Shown here: positions 38,310 through 47,227 of the stretch, piece after piece
How the letters are laid out: each line of letters starts with the position of its first letter
Position numbering within the stretch: position 1 is the first letter of the stretch
Source: DATCLS01 sp035296625
Lineage (GTDB): Bacteria; Actinomycetota; Acidimicrobiia; Acidimicrobiales; VFJN01
Assembly (NCBI GenBank): GCA_035296625.1
Contig: DATHAO010000047.1
Span: 1 to 64,000, forward strand
Direction of reading: 5' to 3'
DNA length: 64,000 nt
Translations under genes and position numbers: made by a program
The notes under the pieces: model-generated
The model's input: only the letters and a program-made list of their open reading frames with translations
The model's database searches: none
Told to the model about the DNA's origin: nothing

Positions 38310-38891
38310 TTGGCCACCCGCGTCGTGATCGCCGAGGACGAGGCCATCATCCGCCTCGACCTCAAGGAGACCTTGGAAGAAGAGGGGTACGAGGTCGTCG
38401 GCGAGACGGGCCGAGGCGACGAGGCCGTGAAGCTCGTGCGCGAGCACGAGCCCGACATCGCCATCCTCGACATCAAGATGCCGGGCATGGACGGGCTGCA
38501 GGCCGCCCGCGAGATCGCGGGCGAGCGGCGTGCCGCCGTGCTCATCCTGACGGCGTTCAGCCAGCGCGACCTCATCGAGCAGGCCCGTGACGCCGGGGCG
38601 CTCGCGTACCTGGTCAAGCCGTTCGAGCGCAGCGAGCTCATCCCCGCGGTCGAGGTGGCGCTGGGCCGCTTCAAGGAGATGAAGGCGCTCGCCGCCCAGA
38701 CGGCCAGCCTCGAGGAGCAGCTCGAGACCCGCAAGGTGGTCGACCGCGCCAAGGGCATCCTCATGGACCAGCACGGCATGGCCGAGGGCGAGGCGTTCTC
38801 GTTCATCCAGAAGCGCGCCATGGGCGAGCGCATCACCATGCGGGTCGTGGCGGAGCGCGTCATCGCCGGCGACATCCGGCCGGGCAGCTAG
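38310..38891 (+). CDS. ANTAR-domain response regulator (PdtaR-like)
   Basis: A 193-residue receiver plus RNA-binding output protein. Receiver: acidic pocket in VVIAEDEAIIRLDLKETLEE, phospho-acceptor Asp in IAILDIKMPGMDGLQA (about residue 53), Thr in LILTAFSQRD and Lys in YLVKPFERSEL. The ANTAR domain is LETRKVVDRAKGILMDQHGM and SEE-type FSFIQKRAMGERITMRVVAE (about 132-185). ANTAR proteins bind paired hairpins in nascent RNA to prevent termination. The start is TTG 38310 after AAAGGA, one of the few clear ribosome sites here. polA follows after 13 bases. Confidence 0.93.
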   Translation: MATRVVIAEDEAIIRLDLKETLEEEGYEVVGETGRGDEAVKLVREHEPDIAILDIKMPGMDGLQAAREIAGERRAAVLILTAFSQRDLIEQARDAGALAYLVKPFERSELIPAVEVALGRFKEMKALAAQTASLEEQLETRKVVDRAKGILMDQHGMAEGEAFSFIQKRAMGERITMRVVAERVIAGDIRPGS

Positions 38892-38904
38892 GCACCCGGG
38901 TCCC

Positions 38905-41604
38905 GTGGCCGGCACCCCCCTGCTGCTGATCGACGGGAACTCGCTCACCTACCGCGCGTTCTTCGCACTCCCCACCGACATGTCCACGGCGTCGGGCCAG
39001 GTCACCAACGCGGTGTTCGGCTTCACGTCGATGCTCATCAACCTGATGCGCGACCACGGGTCGGGCCGCGTCGCCGTCGCGTTCGACCGGCCCGAGCCCA
39101 CGTTCCGCCATGAGCGCGTCGAGAGCTACAAGGCGAACCGCGAGGCTGCGCCCGACATCCTGCGCCAGCAGATCGGCCTGGTCCGCCAGGTCATCGAGAC
39201 CTTCGGCATCCCGATCATCGAGCTGCCGGGCTACGAGGCCGACGACATCATCGCCACGCTGGCCACCGAGGCGCGCGACGCCGGGCTCGAAGTCATCGTC
39301 GTCACCGGCGACCGCGACACCTACCAGCTGGTGGAGGACCCGCACGTCAAGGTCCTCTACAACCGGCGGGGCGTCAGCGACTACGTGCTCTACGACGAGG
39401 CCGGCATCGAGGAGCGGACGGGCGTGCCGCCCCGCCTCTACGTGCCCTACGCAGCGCTGCGCGGCGACCCCTCCGACAACCTGCCCGGCGTGCCGGGTGT
39501 CGGCGAGAAGACCGCCGCCAAGCTGATCACCAGGTACGACGGGATCGACGGGCTCTTCGCCCACGTCGACGAGCAGACGCCCAAGCTGCGCACGAGCCTC
39601 GCCGAGCACGAGGTGCAGGCCCGCCGCAACGCCGAACTGATGGTGCTCGTGCGCGACGCCCCGGTGGGCGTCACGATCGACGACCTCGTGCGCTCGCCCG
39701 CCGACCTCGATGAGGTCCAGCGGCTGTTCGACTTCCTCGAGTTCCACAGCCTGGCCGAGCGCCTCGCCGAGGCCCTCGGCGAGGACGTGGCGCCGGGCGC
39801 ACCCACCGAGGTGCTGGAGGCCGAGGTCGCGGTGATCGACACGCCCGACACGGCCGTCGCCGTGCTCGACGAGCTGCGTGCCGAACGCGACGCCGGACCG
39901 CTCGCGTTCGCAGCCGCCTGGGCCGCCGGCGAGGGACGCTCGCCGCTCGAGGGCCTGGCCTTCGTGACCGCGCCCGACGCCGCCGAGGTGGCGTGGCTGC
40001 CGGCCGCGGTGCTCGACGACGCGTCGGTGCGCGCCGCACTGCGGGGGCTCGTGGCGCTGCCCGAGCAGGGCGGCCGCCCGATCGCCACCCACCAGGCCAA
40101 GGCCGTCATGCGGTCGCTGCTCGCCCTCGACGTCGACGTGCACAGCCTGACCCTCGACACGGCGATCGCCGCCTACCTGCTCGACCCGGCCGAGTCGCGC
40201 TACCTGCTCGACGAGGTCCTGCGCCGCTACGCCCAGGCCGACCTGCCCACCGACGGCGCGGCGAGCGAGGGGCAGCTCGACCTCGACGGCAGCTCCGTCA
40301 GCGCCGCTCAGCAGACCGGGCGTCACGCCCTGGCCGTCCACCGGCTCACCGAGCCGCTGTCCACGGCCCTGCACGACCGCGGCCTCAGCGACCTCTACGA
40401 CTCGATCGAGGTGCCGCTCGTGCGGGTGCTCGCCCGCATGGAGCACGTGGGCGTGGGCGTCGACGCCGACGAGCTGCGCACCCTGCGCGACCGGCTGCAC
40501 GGCGAGGTCGAGCGGCTCCGCGACCAGATCTACGAGGACGCTGGCACCGAGTTCAACGTCAACTCCACGCCCCAGATGCGCGAGATCCTGTTCGACAAGC
40601 TGGGCCTCACGCCGCAGAAGAAGACGAAGACCGGCTACTCGACCGACGCCGCCTCGCTCGAGCGCCTCGCCGGCCAGCACCCGATCATCGAGCACCTGCT
40701 GGCCTACCGCGAGGTCGAGAAGCTGCGGTCGACCTACGGCGACGGCCTGCTCGCCGAGGTGGCCGCCGACGGGCGCATCCATGCCACGTTCAACCAGACC
40801 GTGGCCCGCACCGGGCGGCTGTCGTCCGACCAGCCGAACCTGCACAACATCCCCGTGCGCTCCGAGCTCGGGCGCACGTTCCGCCGCGCCTTCGTCCCCG
40901 CCCCGGGTTGCGAGCTGCTCGTCGCCGACTACAACCAGATCGAGCTGCGCTGCATCGCACACCTCGCCGAGGATCCGGGCCTGGTCGAGAGCTTCGCCTC
41001 GCGGCGCGACATCCACACCGAGACGGCGTCCCGGGTATTCGGGGTCGAGCCGGGCGACGTCACGATCGAGCAACGGTCGAAGGCCAAGATGGTCAGCTAC
41101 GGCCTGGCCTACGGCATGGAGGCCTACGGGCTGGGCCAGCGCCTCAACATCCCCACGAGCGAGGCCGCGGTCATCCTCGACGCCTACTTCGAGGCGTTCC
41201 CCGCCGTGAAGGACTACATGGACCGCACGGTGGCCGAGGCCCGCGAGCGGGGCTACACCGAGACGTTGTTCGGCCGCCGGCGGCAGATCCCCGAGCTGTC
41301 GTCGCCGAACGTGCGCATCCGCCAGGCCGGCGAGCGCCAGGCGATGAACGCGGGCATCCAGGGCCTGGCCGCCGACATCTTCAAGGTCGCGCTCGTGCGC
41401 ATCGAGGCGGCGCTGGAAGAGGCCGCGATGGCCAGCGCGCTGATCCTCCAGGTGCACGACGAGGTGCTGCTCGACGTGCCGCCCGACGAGCGCGAGCGGG
41501 CCACCGACCTGGTCGTCGACGCGATGAGCCACGCCGCCGAGCTGCGAGTGCCGCTCGACGTCAACCTGGCGTTCGGTCCCACCTGGGCCGACGCCAAGGG
41601 ATGA
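38905..41604 (+). CDS. polA: DNA polymerase I
   Basis: An 899-residue polymerase for Okazaki fragment maturation and repair. The 5' nuclease domain (1 to about 300) has LLIDGNSLTYRAFFALP, YEADDIIATLA, VVTGDRDTYQLV and GDPSDNLPGVPGVGEKTAAKL. The 3'-5' exonuclease region (about 315-480) has lost its acidic metal ligands (LAFAAAWAAGEGRSPLEG), so there is no proofreading. The polymerase domain has TGRLSSDQPNLHNIPVR, VADYNQIELR, the O-helix RSKAKMVSYGLAYG and LQVHDEVLLDVP. Tyr732 in the O-helix occupies the position of Phe762 in E. coli Pol I. GTG start, 13 bases after the regulator. Confidence 0.97.
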   Translation: MAGTPLLLIDGNSLTYRAFFALPTDMSTASGQVTNAVFGFTSMLINLMRDHGSGRVAVAFDRPEPTFRHERVESYKANREAAPDILRQQIGLVRQVIETFGIPIIELPGYEADDIIATLATEARDAGLEVIVVTGDRDTYQLVEDPHVKVLYNRRGVSDYVLYDEAGIEERTGVPPRLYVPYAALRGDPSDNLPGVPGVGEKTAAKLITRYDGIDGLFAHVDEQTPKLRTSLAEHEVQARRNAELMVLVRDAPVGVTIDDLVRSPADLDEVQRLFDFLEFHSLAERLAEALGEDVAPGAPTEVLEAEVAVIDTPDTAVAVLDELRAERDAGPLAFAAAWAAGEGRSPLEGLAFVTAPDAAEVAWLPAAVLDDASVRAALRGLVALPEQGGRPIATHQAKAVMRSLLALDVDVHSLTLDTAIAAYLLDPAESRYLLDEVLRRYAQADLPTDGAASEGQLDLDGSSVSAAQQTGRHALAVHRLTEPLSTALHDRGLSDLYDSIEVPLVRVLARMEHVGVGVDADELRTLRDRLHGEVERLRDQIYEDAGTEFNVNSTPQMREILFDKLGLTPQKKTKTGYSTDAASLERLAGQHPIIEHLLAYREVEKLRSTYGDGLLAEVAADGRIHATFNQTVARTGRLSSDQPNLHNIPVRSELGRTFRRAFVPAPGCELLVADYNQIELRCIAHLAEDPGLVESFASRRDIHTETASRVFGVEPGDVTIEQRSKAKMVSYGLAYGMEAYGLGQRLNIPTSEAAVILDAYFEAFPAVKDYMDRTVAEARERGYTETLFGRRRQIPELSSPNVRIRQAGERQAMNAGIQGLAADIFKVALVRIEAALEEAAMASALILQVHDEVLLDVPPDERERATDLVVDAMSHAAELRVPLDVNLAFGPTWADAKG

Positions 41605-41607
41605 GCG

Positions 41608-42264
41608 TCACGTCCCGTCGAGGGCGGCGAGGGCCTCGGCGATCGGCGTGTCGCCGGCGAACAGCTCGAAGGTGACGCCGACGGCGGCCTCGTCGACCAG
41701 CGTGGCCAGCAGCACGGCGGCCACGTCGTCGCGGGGCACCGACGCCCGCCCGCCCAGCTCGGTCGAGACCGTGACGAGGCCGGTGCCAGGCTCGTCGGTC
41801 AGGCCGCCGGGCCGCACGATCGTGCGGCGCAGGCCGCTCGCCAGCAGGGCGGCGTCGGCGTCGGCCTTTGCCTTGAGGTACGGGCCCATGTCGCCCCGGC
41901 CGGACGCCGGGTCGTGGGCACCGATCGACGACACCATCACGTAGCGGTCGACCCCGGCGGCCCGGGCCGCCTCGATCAGCGCCACCGCGGCGCCGTAGTC
42001 GACCGTGCGCTTGCGGGCCGGGCCGCTGCCCGGTCCGGCGCCCGCCGCGAACACGACGGCGTCCGCACTCCGCACGGCGTCGGTCACCGTGGCGGCGTCC
42101 GCAGCCTCGAGGTCGAGGACCACCGGCTCGGCGCCGGCCGCGGCGACGTCGGACGCGTGGTCGGGATTGCGGATCAGCGCCCGGGCTCGATGGCCGCCGG
42201 CGGCCAGCAGGCGCTCCAGGCGCAGCGCGATCTTCCCGTGGCCCCCGGCGATGGCGACGTCCAT
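41608..42264 (-). CDS. NAD(P)-binding atypical SDR protein
   Basis: A 218-residue Rossmann protein of the YwnB/YhfK (NmrA-like) type: MDVAIAGGHGKIALRLERLL with the glycine motif, ALIRNPDHASDVAAAGAEPV, VVLDLEAADAATVTDAVRSA, DAVVFAAGAGPGSGPARKRT, RYVMVSSIGAHDPASGRGDM and RTIVRPGGLTDEPGTGLV. The YxxxK catalytic pair of classic SDRs is replaced by YLKAKADADAALL. Probably a redox sensor or reductase acting on NAD(P)H or flavin-type substrates. Its end is 3 bases from polA, tail to tail. The start is ATG 42264; the longer frame is antisense to the next gene. Confidence 0.87.
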   Translation of the reverse strand: MDVAIAGGHGKIALRLERLLAAGGHRARALIRNPDHASDVAAAGAEPVVLDLEAADAATVTDAVRSADAVVFAAGAGPGSGPARKRTVDYGAAVALIEAARAAGVDRYVMVSSIGAHDPASGRGDMGPYLKAKADADAALLASGLRRTIVRPGGLTDEPGTGLVTVSTELGGRASVPRDDVAAVLLATLVDEAAVGVTFELFAGDTPIAEALAALDGT

Positions 42265-42271
42265 GGCCCCC

Positions 42272-42284
42272 AGCCTGCCAGGAT
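42272..42284. promoter_or_regulatory. divergent CANNNT promoters of the SDR and methyltransferase genes
   Basis: Minus CAGGCT (42277-42272) and plus CAGGAT (42279-42284) each end exactly 7 nt before their ATG. They are one base apart, and both have C for the first T of the usual hexamer. Confidence 0.45.
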
Positions 42285-42291
42285 CGGGTCG

Positions 42292-43023
42292 ATGCCCGAG
42301 ACCGGCCACTGGTTCGAGCCCGTCGCCGACCGCCTGGGTGCTGCCTACCTGCGGTACTCGTTCACGAAGGGCACCGAGCAGGAGGTCGGCTTCCTGGTCG
42401 AGGCGCTCGGCCTCGGACCCGGAGCTCGGGTGCTCGACGTCGGCTGCGGACCGGGGCGCCACGCCCACGCCCTGGCGCGCCGCGGGCTGGAGGTGGTGGG
42501 TGTCGACATCAGCCGGCGCTTCGTCGAGCTGGCGGCGGCCGACGCCCCGCCGGGCGCCACGTTCGTCCGGGCGGACGCCCGGACACTCGGCTTCGATGCC
42601 GAGTTCGACGCCGCCATCTCCCTGTGCCAGGGGGCGTTCGGGCTGGCCGGCGGTCCCGGGGCGCCGCTCGACGGCGACGGCGACGTGCTCGCCGGCATCG
42701 CCCGGGCCCTGCGGCCGGGCGGGGCGGCGGCCGTCTCCGCGTTCTCGGCCTACTTCCAGGTGCGGTGGCTCGAGGACGCCGACACGTTCGACGCCGAGGC
42801 GGGCGTCAACCACGAGCGCACGGCCGTGCGGGACGAGTCCGGCGCCGAGGTGCCCGCCGACCTTTGGACCACGTGCTTCACGCCGCGGGAGCTGCGCCTG
42901 CTGGCCGGGCGGGCCGGCCTCGTGCCCCGCGCGGTGTGGTCGGTCACGCCCGGTGCGTACGCTCCGGCGGCGCCGACCGTTGACACGCCCGAGTTCCTGC
43001 TCGTCGCCGAGCGACCGGCCTGA
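42292..43023 (+). CDS. class I SAM-dependent methyltransferase
   Basis: A 243-residue methyltransferase: GARVLDVGCGPGRHAHALAR (motif I, about residues 46-65), LEVVGVDISRRFVELAAADA (acidic loop), ATFVRADARTLGFDAEFDAA and ALRPGGAAAVSAFSAYFQVR. The N-terminus GHWFEPVADRLGAAYLRYSF and the C-terminal CFTPRELRLLAGRAGLVPRA match ubiquinone/small-molecule-type methyltransferases. Substrate unknown. Divergent from the SDR gene, 27 bases apart. Confidence 0.87.
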   Translation: MPETGHWFEPVADRLGAAYLRYSFTKGTEQEVGFLVEALGLGPGARVLDVGCGPGRHAHALARRGLEVVGVDISRRFVELAAADAPPGATFVRADARTLGFDAEFDAAISLCQGAFGLAGGPGAPLDGDGDVLAGIARALRPGGAAAVSAFSAYFQVRWLEDADTFDAEAGVNHERTAVRDESGAEVPADLWTTCFTPRELRLLAGRAGLVPRAVWSVTPGAYAPAAPTVDTPEFLLVAERPA

Positions 43024-43057
43024 GTCCCGCGACGCGCGCGCCGCCGCGCCGCCGCGG

Positions 43058-43135
43058 TCAGCTGCGCAGGCCGGGTGAGCGCCACACCTGGACGTCGATG
43101 CCCGCCCGCTCGGCTACGAGGCCGACGAGTGACAT
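43058..43135 (-). CDS. possible 25-residue leaderless micro-ORF
   Basis: ATG 43135 to TGA 43058 on the minus strand encodes a peptide with the pattern MSLVGLVAERAG, then IDVQVWRSPGLRS. GAGAGT ends 7 nt before the ATG, matching the A and T positions of the -10 pattern used by other genes here. The peptide has no Cys, so it does not look like a cysteine attenuator. It is not followed by another minus-strand gene. No homologue is known to me. Confidence 0.3.
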   Translation of the reverse strand: MSLVGLVAERAGIDVQVWRSPGLRS

Positions 43136-43287
43136 AGGGCTTACTCTCTAGTCGCTCGCGGTCGGCGGCCGCGCCGCCCGACCGGGCATCGTGACGATCA
43201 TCAGGGGCCCGCGGGCCGGTGGGCACGGGCCCTGCGGGTCACCGGGAGGCCCGACCTGGGGCGTAGCTGAGCATCGCGACCGGCTGC

Positions 43288-43293
43288 TACGCT
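43288..43293 (+). promoter_or_regulatory. possible rpsA -10 element
   Basis: TACGCT about 98 nt before the rpsA GTG. If used, rpsA has a long leader, in contrast to the leaderless genes around it, as expected for a regulated ribosomal protein mRNA. A weak GAAGAAAG purine stretch precedes the start. Confidence 0.35.
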
Positions 43294-43391
43294 CGCTCGG
43301 CGCGCCCCCAGCGCGTCTCTCGCGGGCCCGCCCGCCCGCCGCCAGCGAGTTCCACGCTGTCACATCGCCCCGAAGAAAGCCGAATCAGTTC

Positions 43392-44786
43392 GTGTCCGAC
43401 GTCCAAACAACCGATTCCGCCACCTCCGACCCCAGCCCCGACGACGGCGAGGGCACCTACACCCCCCGCGAGATCGTCCAAGACGACCTGACCGGCAGCT
43501 TCGCCGATGCGGTCGACGCGACGCTGGTGACCGTCGAGGACGGCGCGATCGTCACGGGCACGGTGGTGCGAGTCGACCGTGACGAGGTCCTCCTCGACAT
43601 CGGTTACAAGTCCGAAGGGGTGATCCCCAGCCGCGAGCTGTCGATCCGCAACGACGTCGACCCCGACGAGGTCGTCTCGGTCGGCGAGGAGCTCGAGGCC
43701 CTGGTGCTCACCAAGGAGGACAAGGACGGTCGTCTCGTCCTGTCCAAGAAGCGTGCGCAGTACGAGCGTGCCTGGGGCGACATCGAGCGCATCAAGGAAG
43801 AGGACGGCGTCGTCTCCGGCCCCGTCATCGAGGTGGTCAAGGGCGGCCTGATCATCGACATCGGGCTCCGCGGGTTCCTGCCCGCCTCGCTCGTCGAGCT
43901 GCGACGCGTCCGCGACCTCCAGCCCTACGTCGGCAAGGTGCTCGAGGCGAAGATCATCGAGCTCGACAAGAACCGCAACAACGTCGTGCTCTCCCGCCGT
44001 GCGTGGCTCGAGGAGACCCAGCGCGAGCAGCGCGAGGACTTCCTCGCCAACCTCAAGCCCGGCGAGGTCCGCAAGGGCGTCGTGTCGAGCGTCGTCAACT
44101 TCGGCGCCTTCGTCGACCTGGGCGGCATGGACGGGCTCATCCACGTCTCCGAGCTGTCCTGGAAGCACGTCGACCACCCCGGCTCTGTCGTGTCGGTGGG
44201 CGACGAGGTCGAGGTGCAGGTGCTCGACGTCGACCTCGACCGCGAGCGCATCAGCCTGTCCCTCAAGGCCACCCAGCAGGACCCGTGGCAGGAGTTCGCC
44301 ACCAGCCACCGCGTGGGCGAGCTGGTCTACGGCCGGGTCACGAAGCTGGTGCCCTTCGGGGCCTTCGTCCAGGTCGGCGACGGCATCGAGGGCCTGGTGC
44401 ACATCTCCGAGATGTCGGCGCACCACGTCGACCTGCCCGAGCAGGTGGTCACGCCCGGCGAGGAGCTTTGGGTCAAGATCATCGATCTCGACCTCCAGCG
44501 CCGCCGCATCAGCCTGTCGATCAAGCAGGCCGCCGAGGGCGGCATCGTGGCCGCCGAGTACCAGGAGCACTTCGGCGAGCACGCCTACGACTCCGAGGGC
44601 AACTACATCGGTGCCGCGGTCGAGCACTCGCCCGAGGCCGACGAGGCCTGGGCCGACTACTACGCCGAGAACGGCGAGGCGCCCGAGGGCGGCGGGGCCA
44701 CGCCGGCCGCCGAGGCCGCTCCGGCCGAGGCGGCCCCCGAGCCCGACGTCGACGCCGCCGAGGAACCGGCCGACGACGAGCAGTAG
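43392..44786 (+). CDS. rpsA: 30S ribosomal protein S1
   Basis: A 464-residue RNA-binding protein with four S1 (OB-fold) domains: GAIVTGTVVRVDRDEVLLDI (about residues 50-115), VVSGPVIEVVKGGLIIDIGL (about 140-205), GEVRKGVVSSVVNFGAFVDL (about 222-290) and GELVYGRVTKLVPFGAFVQV (about 308-378). Four domains rather than six is the actinobacterial form. The C-terminal 80 residues are acidic and Ala/Glu/Pro-rich. The GTG start follows DDLTGSF-containing open sequence; the open frame upstream to 43191 is not coding. coaE is 142 bases downstream. Confidence 0.96.
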   Translation: MSDVQTTDSATSDPSPDDGEGTYTPREIVQDDLTGSFADAVDATLVTVEDGAIVTGTVVRVDRDEVLLDIGYKSEGVIPSRELSIRNDVDPDEVVSVGEELEALVLTKEDKDGRLVLSKKRAQYERAWGDIERIKEEDGVVSGPVIEVVKGGLIIDIGLRGFLPASLVELRRVRDLQPYVGKVLEAKIIELDKNRNNVVLSRRAWLEETQREQREDFLANLKPGEVRKGVVSSVVNFGAFVDLGGMDGLIHVSELSWKHVDHPGSVVSVGDEVEVQVLDVDLDRERISLSLKATQQDPWQEFATSHRVGELVYGRVTKLVPFGAFVQVGDGIEGLVHISEMSAHHVDLPEQVVTPGEELWVKIIDLDLQRRRISLSIKQAAEGGIVAAEYQEHFGEHAYDSEGNYIGAAVEHSPEADEAWADYYAENGEAPEGGGATPAAEAAPAEAAPEPDVDAAEEPADDEQ

Positions 44787-44914
44787 CGTCCCCCCGGCTC
44801 CGGCCGGGGCCACGGGTACGACCGCACGATCGGGGGCGTCACCGCCCCCCCTCGTGCCGCGTCCGGGCGCCCGCCGGGGTGACCGACGATGGCGCAGATC
44901 CCGAGCCGCGCCGC

Positions 44915-44920
44915 TAACGT
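44915..44920 (+). promoter_or_regulatory. coaE -10 element
   Basis: TAACGT ends 8 nt before GTG 44929. Confidence 0.6.
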
Positions 44921-44928
44921 CCGCCGCC

Positions 44929-45531
44929 GTGTTGGTCGTGGGCCTCACCGGGGGCATCGGGTCCGGCAAGTCGACGGTCTCGTCCCTGCTGGCCGAGCGG
45001 GGCGCGGTGGTCGTCGATGCCGACGCCATCACCCGCGAGCTGCAACGCCCGGGCACGCCCGTGTTCGCCGCCATGGCCGAGCGCTTCGGGCCCGGCATCG
45101 TGGCCGCGGACGGCACGCTGGACAGGCCCGCCATCGCCGACGTCGTGTTCGGCGACGCCGGGGCGCTCGCGGACCTGAACGCCATCGTCCACCCGGCCGT
45201 AGGCGGCGAGATCGTACGGCGCCTGGCGGACCTCCAGGCGACCGACTGCGTCGTCGTGCTCGACGTGCCCCTGCTCGTCGAGTCCGCGAACGCCTACCCG
45301 GTCGGTGGGCTGGTCGTGGTCGACGTCGACCCGGAGGTGGCCGTGCGACGCCTGGTCGAGCACCGCGGCATGCGCGAGGCCGACGTGCGCGCCCGCATGG
45401 CTCGCCAGGCCGACCGCAAGGAGCGCCTGGCCCGGGCCGACCGGGTCGTCGACAACTCGGGCACGCCCGACGACCTCCGCCGGCAGGTCGACGAGGTGTG
45501 GGCCTGGATAGCCACGCTGCGGCGGCCCTGA
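44929..45531 (+). CDS. coaE: dephospho-CoA kinase
   Basis: A 200-residue P-loop kinase performing the last step of coenzyme A synthesis. VVGLTGGIGSGKSTVSSLLA is the P-loop, VVDADAITRELQRPG the CoA-binding start, GTLDRPAIADVVFGD, LNAIVHPAV, CVVVLDVPLLVES and the lid RMARQADRKERLARADRVVDNSG follow in order. No C-terminal GrpB-like domain is fused, unlike in mycobacteria. The long upstream open frame is a shadow of rpsA. Confidence 0.96.
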   Translation: MLVVGLTGGIGSGKSTVSSLLAERGAVVVDADAITRELQRPGTPVFAAMAERFGPGIVAADGTLDRPAIADVVFGDAGALADLNAIVHPAVGGEIVRRLADLQATDCVVVLDVPLLVESANAYPVGGLVVVDVDPEVAVRRLVEHRGMREADVRARMARQADRKERLARADRVVDNSGTPDDLRRQVDEVWAWIATLRRP

Positions 45532-45616
45532 CCGGTCACAGCGGGGGACGTCTAACGACACGCCGGCGTCTGAGCATGGTCCGCCTCGTCGACGGGCCTC
45601 GGCGCCCCGGGCCCGC

Positions 45617-47113
45617 TCAACGCAGCATGGCGTGGACCAGCACGACCAGGGGGGCGAGGAACAGCGCGTCCAGGATCAGGCTCAGGTAGACGAGGCACGC
45701 GGTCAGTGCCAGCAGCGCCGTCACCGCCACAAGGCGAGCCGGCCACATGACCGCGTGGCGGACGGCGCGTGCCAGCGTGGCCAGCCCGCCGGGTCCGTGG
45801 CCCCCGGCCGGGACCGGTACGCCGGGATCGACGTCGGGCCGGGCACCCATGGCGTGCAGCCGGCGCAGCCGCTCCGCCAGCGGGGGCAGGAACGTGACGA
45901 GCTCGGCGTGTGCCGTCCCGCCGGCCACGACCGGCTCGGCGCCGGACCGGCCGCCGGACGGGCCGACGGACGGGCCCACGAGGAACAGGTGGGGCCACGG
46001 CCCCTCCGGCACCCCCGCCCCGCGCTCGTCGAGGTAGGCGAGCGCCCGGGCCAGCGCACCGGGATCGCGGGTGAGCTGCACGGCGGTGGCGTCGGCCAGC
46101 AGGCGCCGCCGCCGCCACAGGGATCCCAGCAGCGGGTCGAGCAGGAGGCGCCCCGGGCCCATGCGGGTCAGCTGGAACGTCAGCGACCCGACGAGGAACG
46201 GAAGCTGCGCCATGCCCGCCAGGCACCCGCCGGCCGGTTCGAGGTCCGCGTCGCCGCGGCCGAGTGCCGCCAGATGGTCGACGATGAACTGCGCCTCGTC
46301 CGGGTCGCCGGTGCGCCCCCGGCGCAGCCCGAAGCGGCCCACCCGCCACAGCACCGCCCGGGTGCGCCGGTTCGTGGGGGCGGCCAGCACGGCCCCGACC
46401 AGGTCGAGCGTCTGCATGACCGAGGCGACGTGCAGCGCCACGCCGAGGTCGCCGTCCAGCACGAGGGCCAGCAGATCGGCTACCACGGCGCCGGTCGGGC
46501 CCCGACCCAGGTCATCGAGGAGGCCGCGGGGCAGGAGCAGCACGGCGTCGTCGATCGACCGCCCGACGACCGCGGCGTTGGCGTGGTCGCCGTCGACGAC
46601 CAGGACCCGGGGCGGGCTGATGCCCGCGGCGATCGCCATCTCGTCGACCAGGTTGGCGAGCTGGCGCTCCTCGAGGTCGCCGGCCTCCGGGGGCCGGGCG
46701 GCGGCCGCCAGCACGAGCGCCTCGGGCCCGGCCCGCAGGAACAGCCGCCGCACGCAGCGCCACGTCGTCACCATGAGCACGACGCCGGGGGCCAGCAACG
46801 CCGTGGCGCCGACCAGGCCCTCGATCCAGCCGAGGCCGAGCGGGCCCACGTGCCAGGCCGGGCCCGGGTCGCCGAGGCCCAGCACCGCGTCGTTGGCCAG
46901 TTCCCCGAGGTCGGGCATCGGGACGACCAGGTTGACCAGGTCGATGGCGATGACGGCGACGGCGACGGCCAGGGGCGACACCACGACGCTGAGGGGCAGC
47001 CCGATGATCACGACCGCCATCACGCCGAGCACGGAGATCCGCCGGCCGGCGCGCCGGTGGCGTTCCTGGGCGTCGGCAAAGGTGTCGCGTGCGGTGCTCG
47101 GGCCGACTCGCAT
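45617..47113 (-). CDS. M48-like membrane protein without zinc ligands
   Basis: A 498-residue protein with two N-terminal hydrophobic helices (VMAVVIIGLPLSVVVSPLAV and ALLAPGVVLMVTT regions) and one C-terminal pair (LVAVTALLALTACLVYLSLI). The middle reads like an HtpX/Ste24 peptidase: RQLANLVDEMAIAAGISPPRV, then VVGRSIDDAVLLLPRGLLDD, and LLADATAVQLTRDPGALARA. At the HExxH position (about residue 210) the sequence is VVADLLALVLDGDLG, and the EYLADA glutamate is replaced by Arg (RRLLADA). It is therefore probably an inactive homologue. A good Shine-Dalgarno (GGAGGA) precedes ATG 47113. Confidence 0.75.
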   Translation of the reverse strand: MRVGPSTARDTFADAQERHRRAGRRISVLGVMAVVIIGLPLSVVVSPLAVAVAVIAIDLVNLVVPMPDLGELANDAVLGLGDPGPAWHVGPLGLGWIEGLVGATALLAPGVVLMVTTWRCVRRLFLRAGPEALVLAAAARPPEAGDLEERQLANLVDEMAIAAGISPPRVLVVDGDHANAAVVGRSIDDAVLLLPRGLLDDLGRGPTGAVVADLLALVLDGDLGVALHVASVMQTLDLVGAVLAAPTNRRTRAVLWRVGRFGLRRGRTGDPDEAQFIVDHLAALGRGDADLEPAGGCLAGMAQLPFLVGSLTFQLTRMGPGRLLLDPLLGSLWRRRRLLADATAVQLTRDPGALARALAYLDERGAGVPEGPWPHLFLVGPSVGPSGGRSGAEPVVAGGTAHAELVTFLPPLAERLRRLHAMGARPDVDPGVPVPAGGHGPGGLATLARAVRHAVMWPARLVAVTALLALTACLVYLSLILDALFLAPLVVLVHAMLR

Positions 47114-47227
47114 CGTGTCCTCCGTCGCCCGCAGGATGGCACAGGACGACCCGTTCGGCGCCGGCGCCCAGGGCTGCCGAGCAGCACGTGGGGCACACTC
47201 GCCGGCTCGTGCGCTCGGCCGCTCGTG

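Larger units (their letters stand above)
43024..43391. other. 368-base gap upstream of rpsA
   Basis: Holds a possible micro-ORF on the minus strand (43058-43135), an AT-richer patch at 43132-43150, GC-rich inverted repeats at about 43201-43260 that may terminate the methyltransferase transcript, and a TACGCT -10-like hexamer at 43288-43293 which would give rpsA a leader of about 95 nt. I see no other gene. Confidence 0.5.

Noticed and set aside
38860..41532. 890-codon open frame antisense to polA
   Set aside because: Fully inside polA on the opposite strand, with no recognisable motif.
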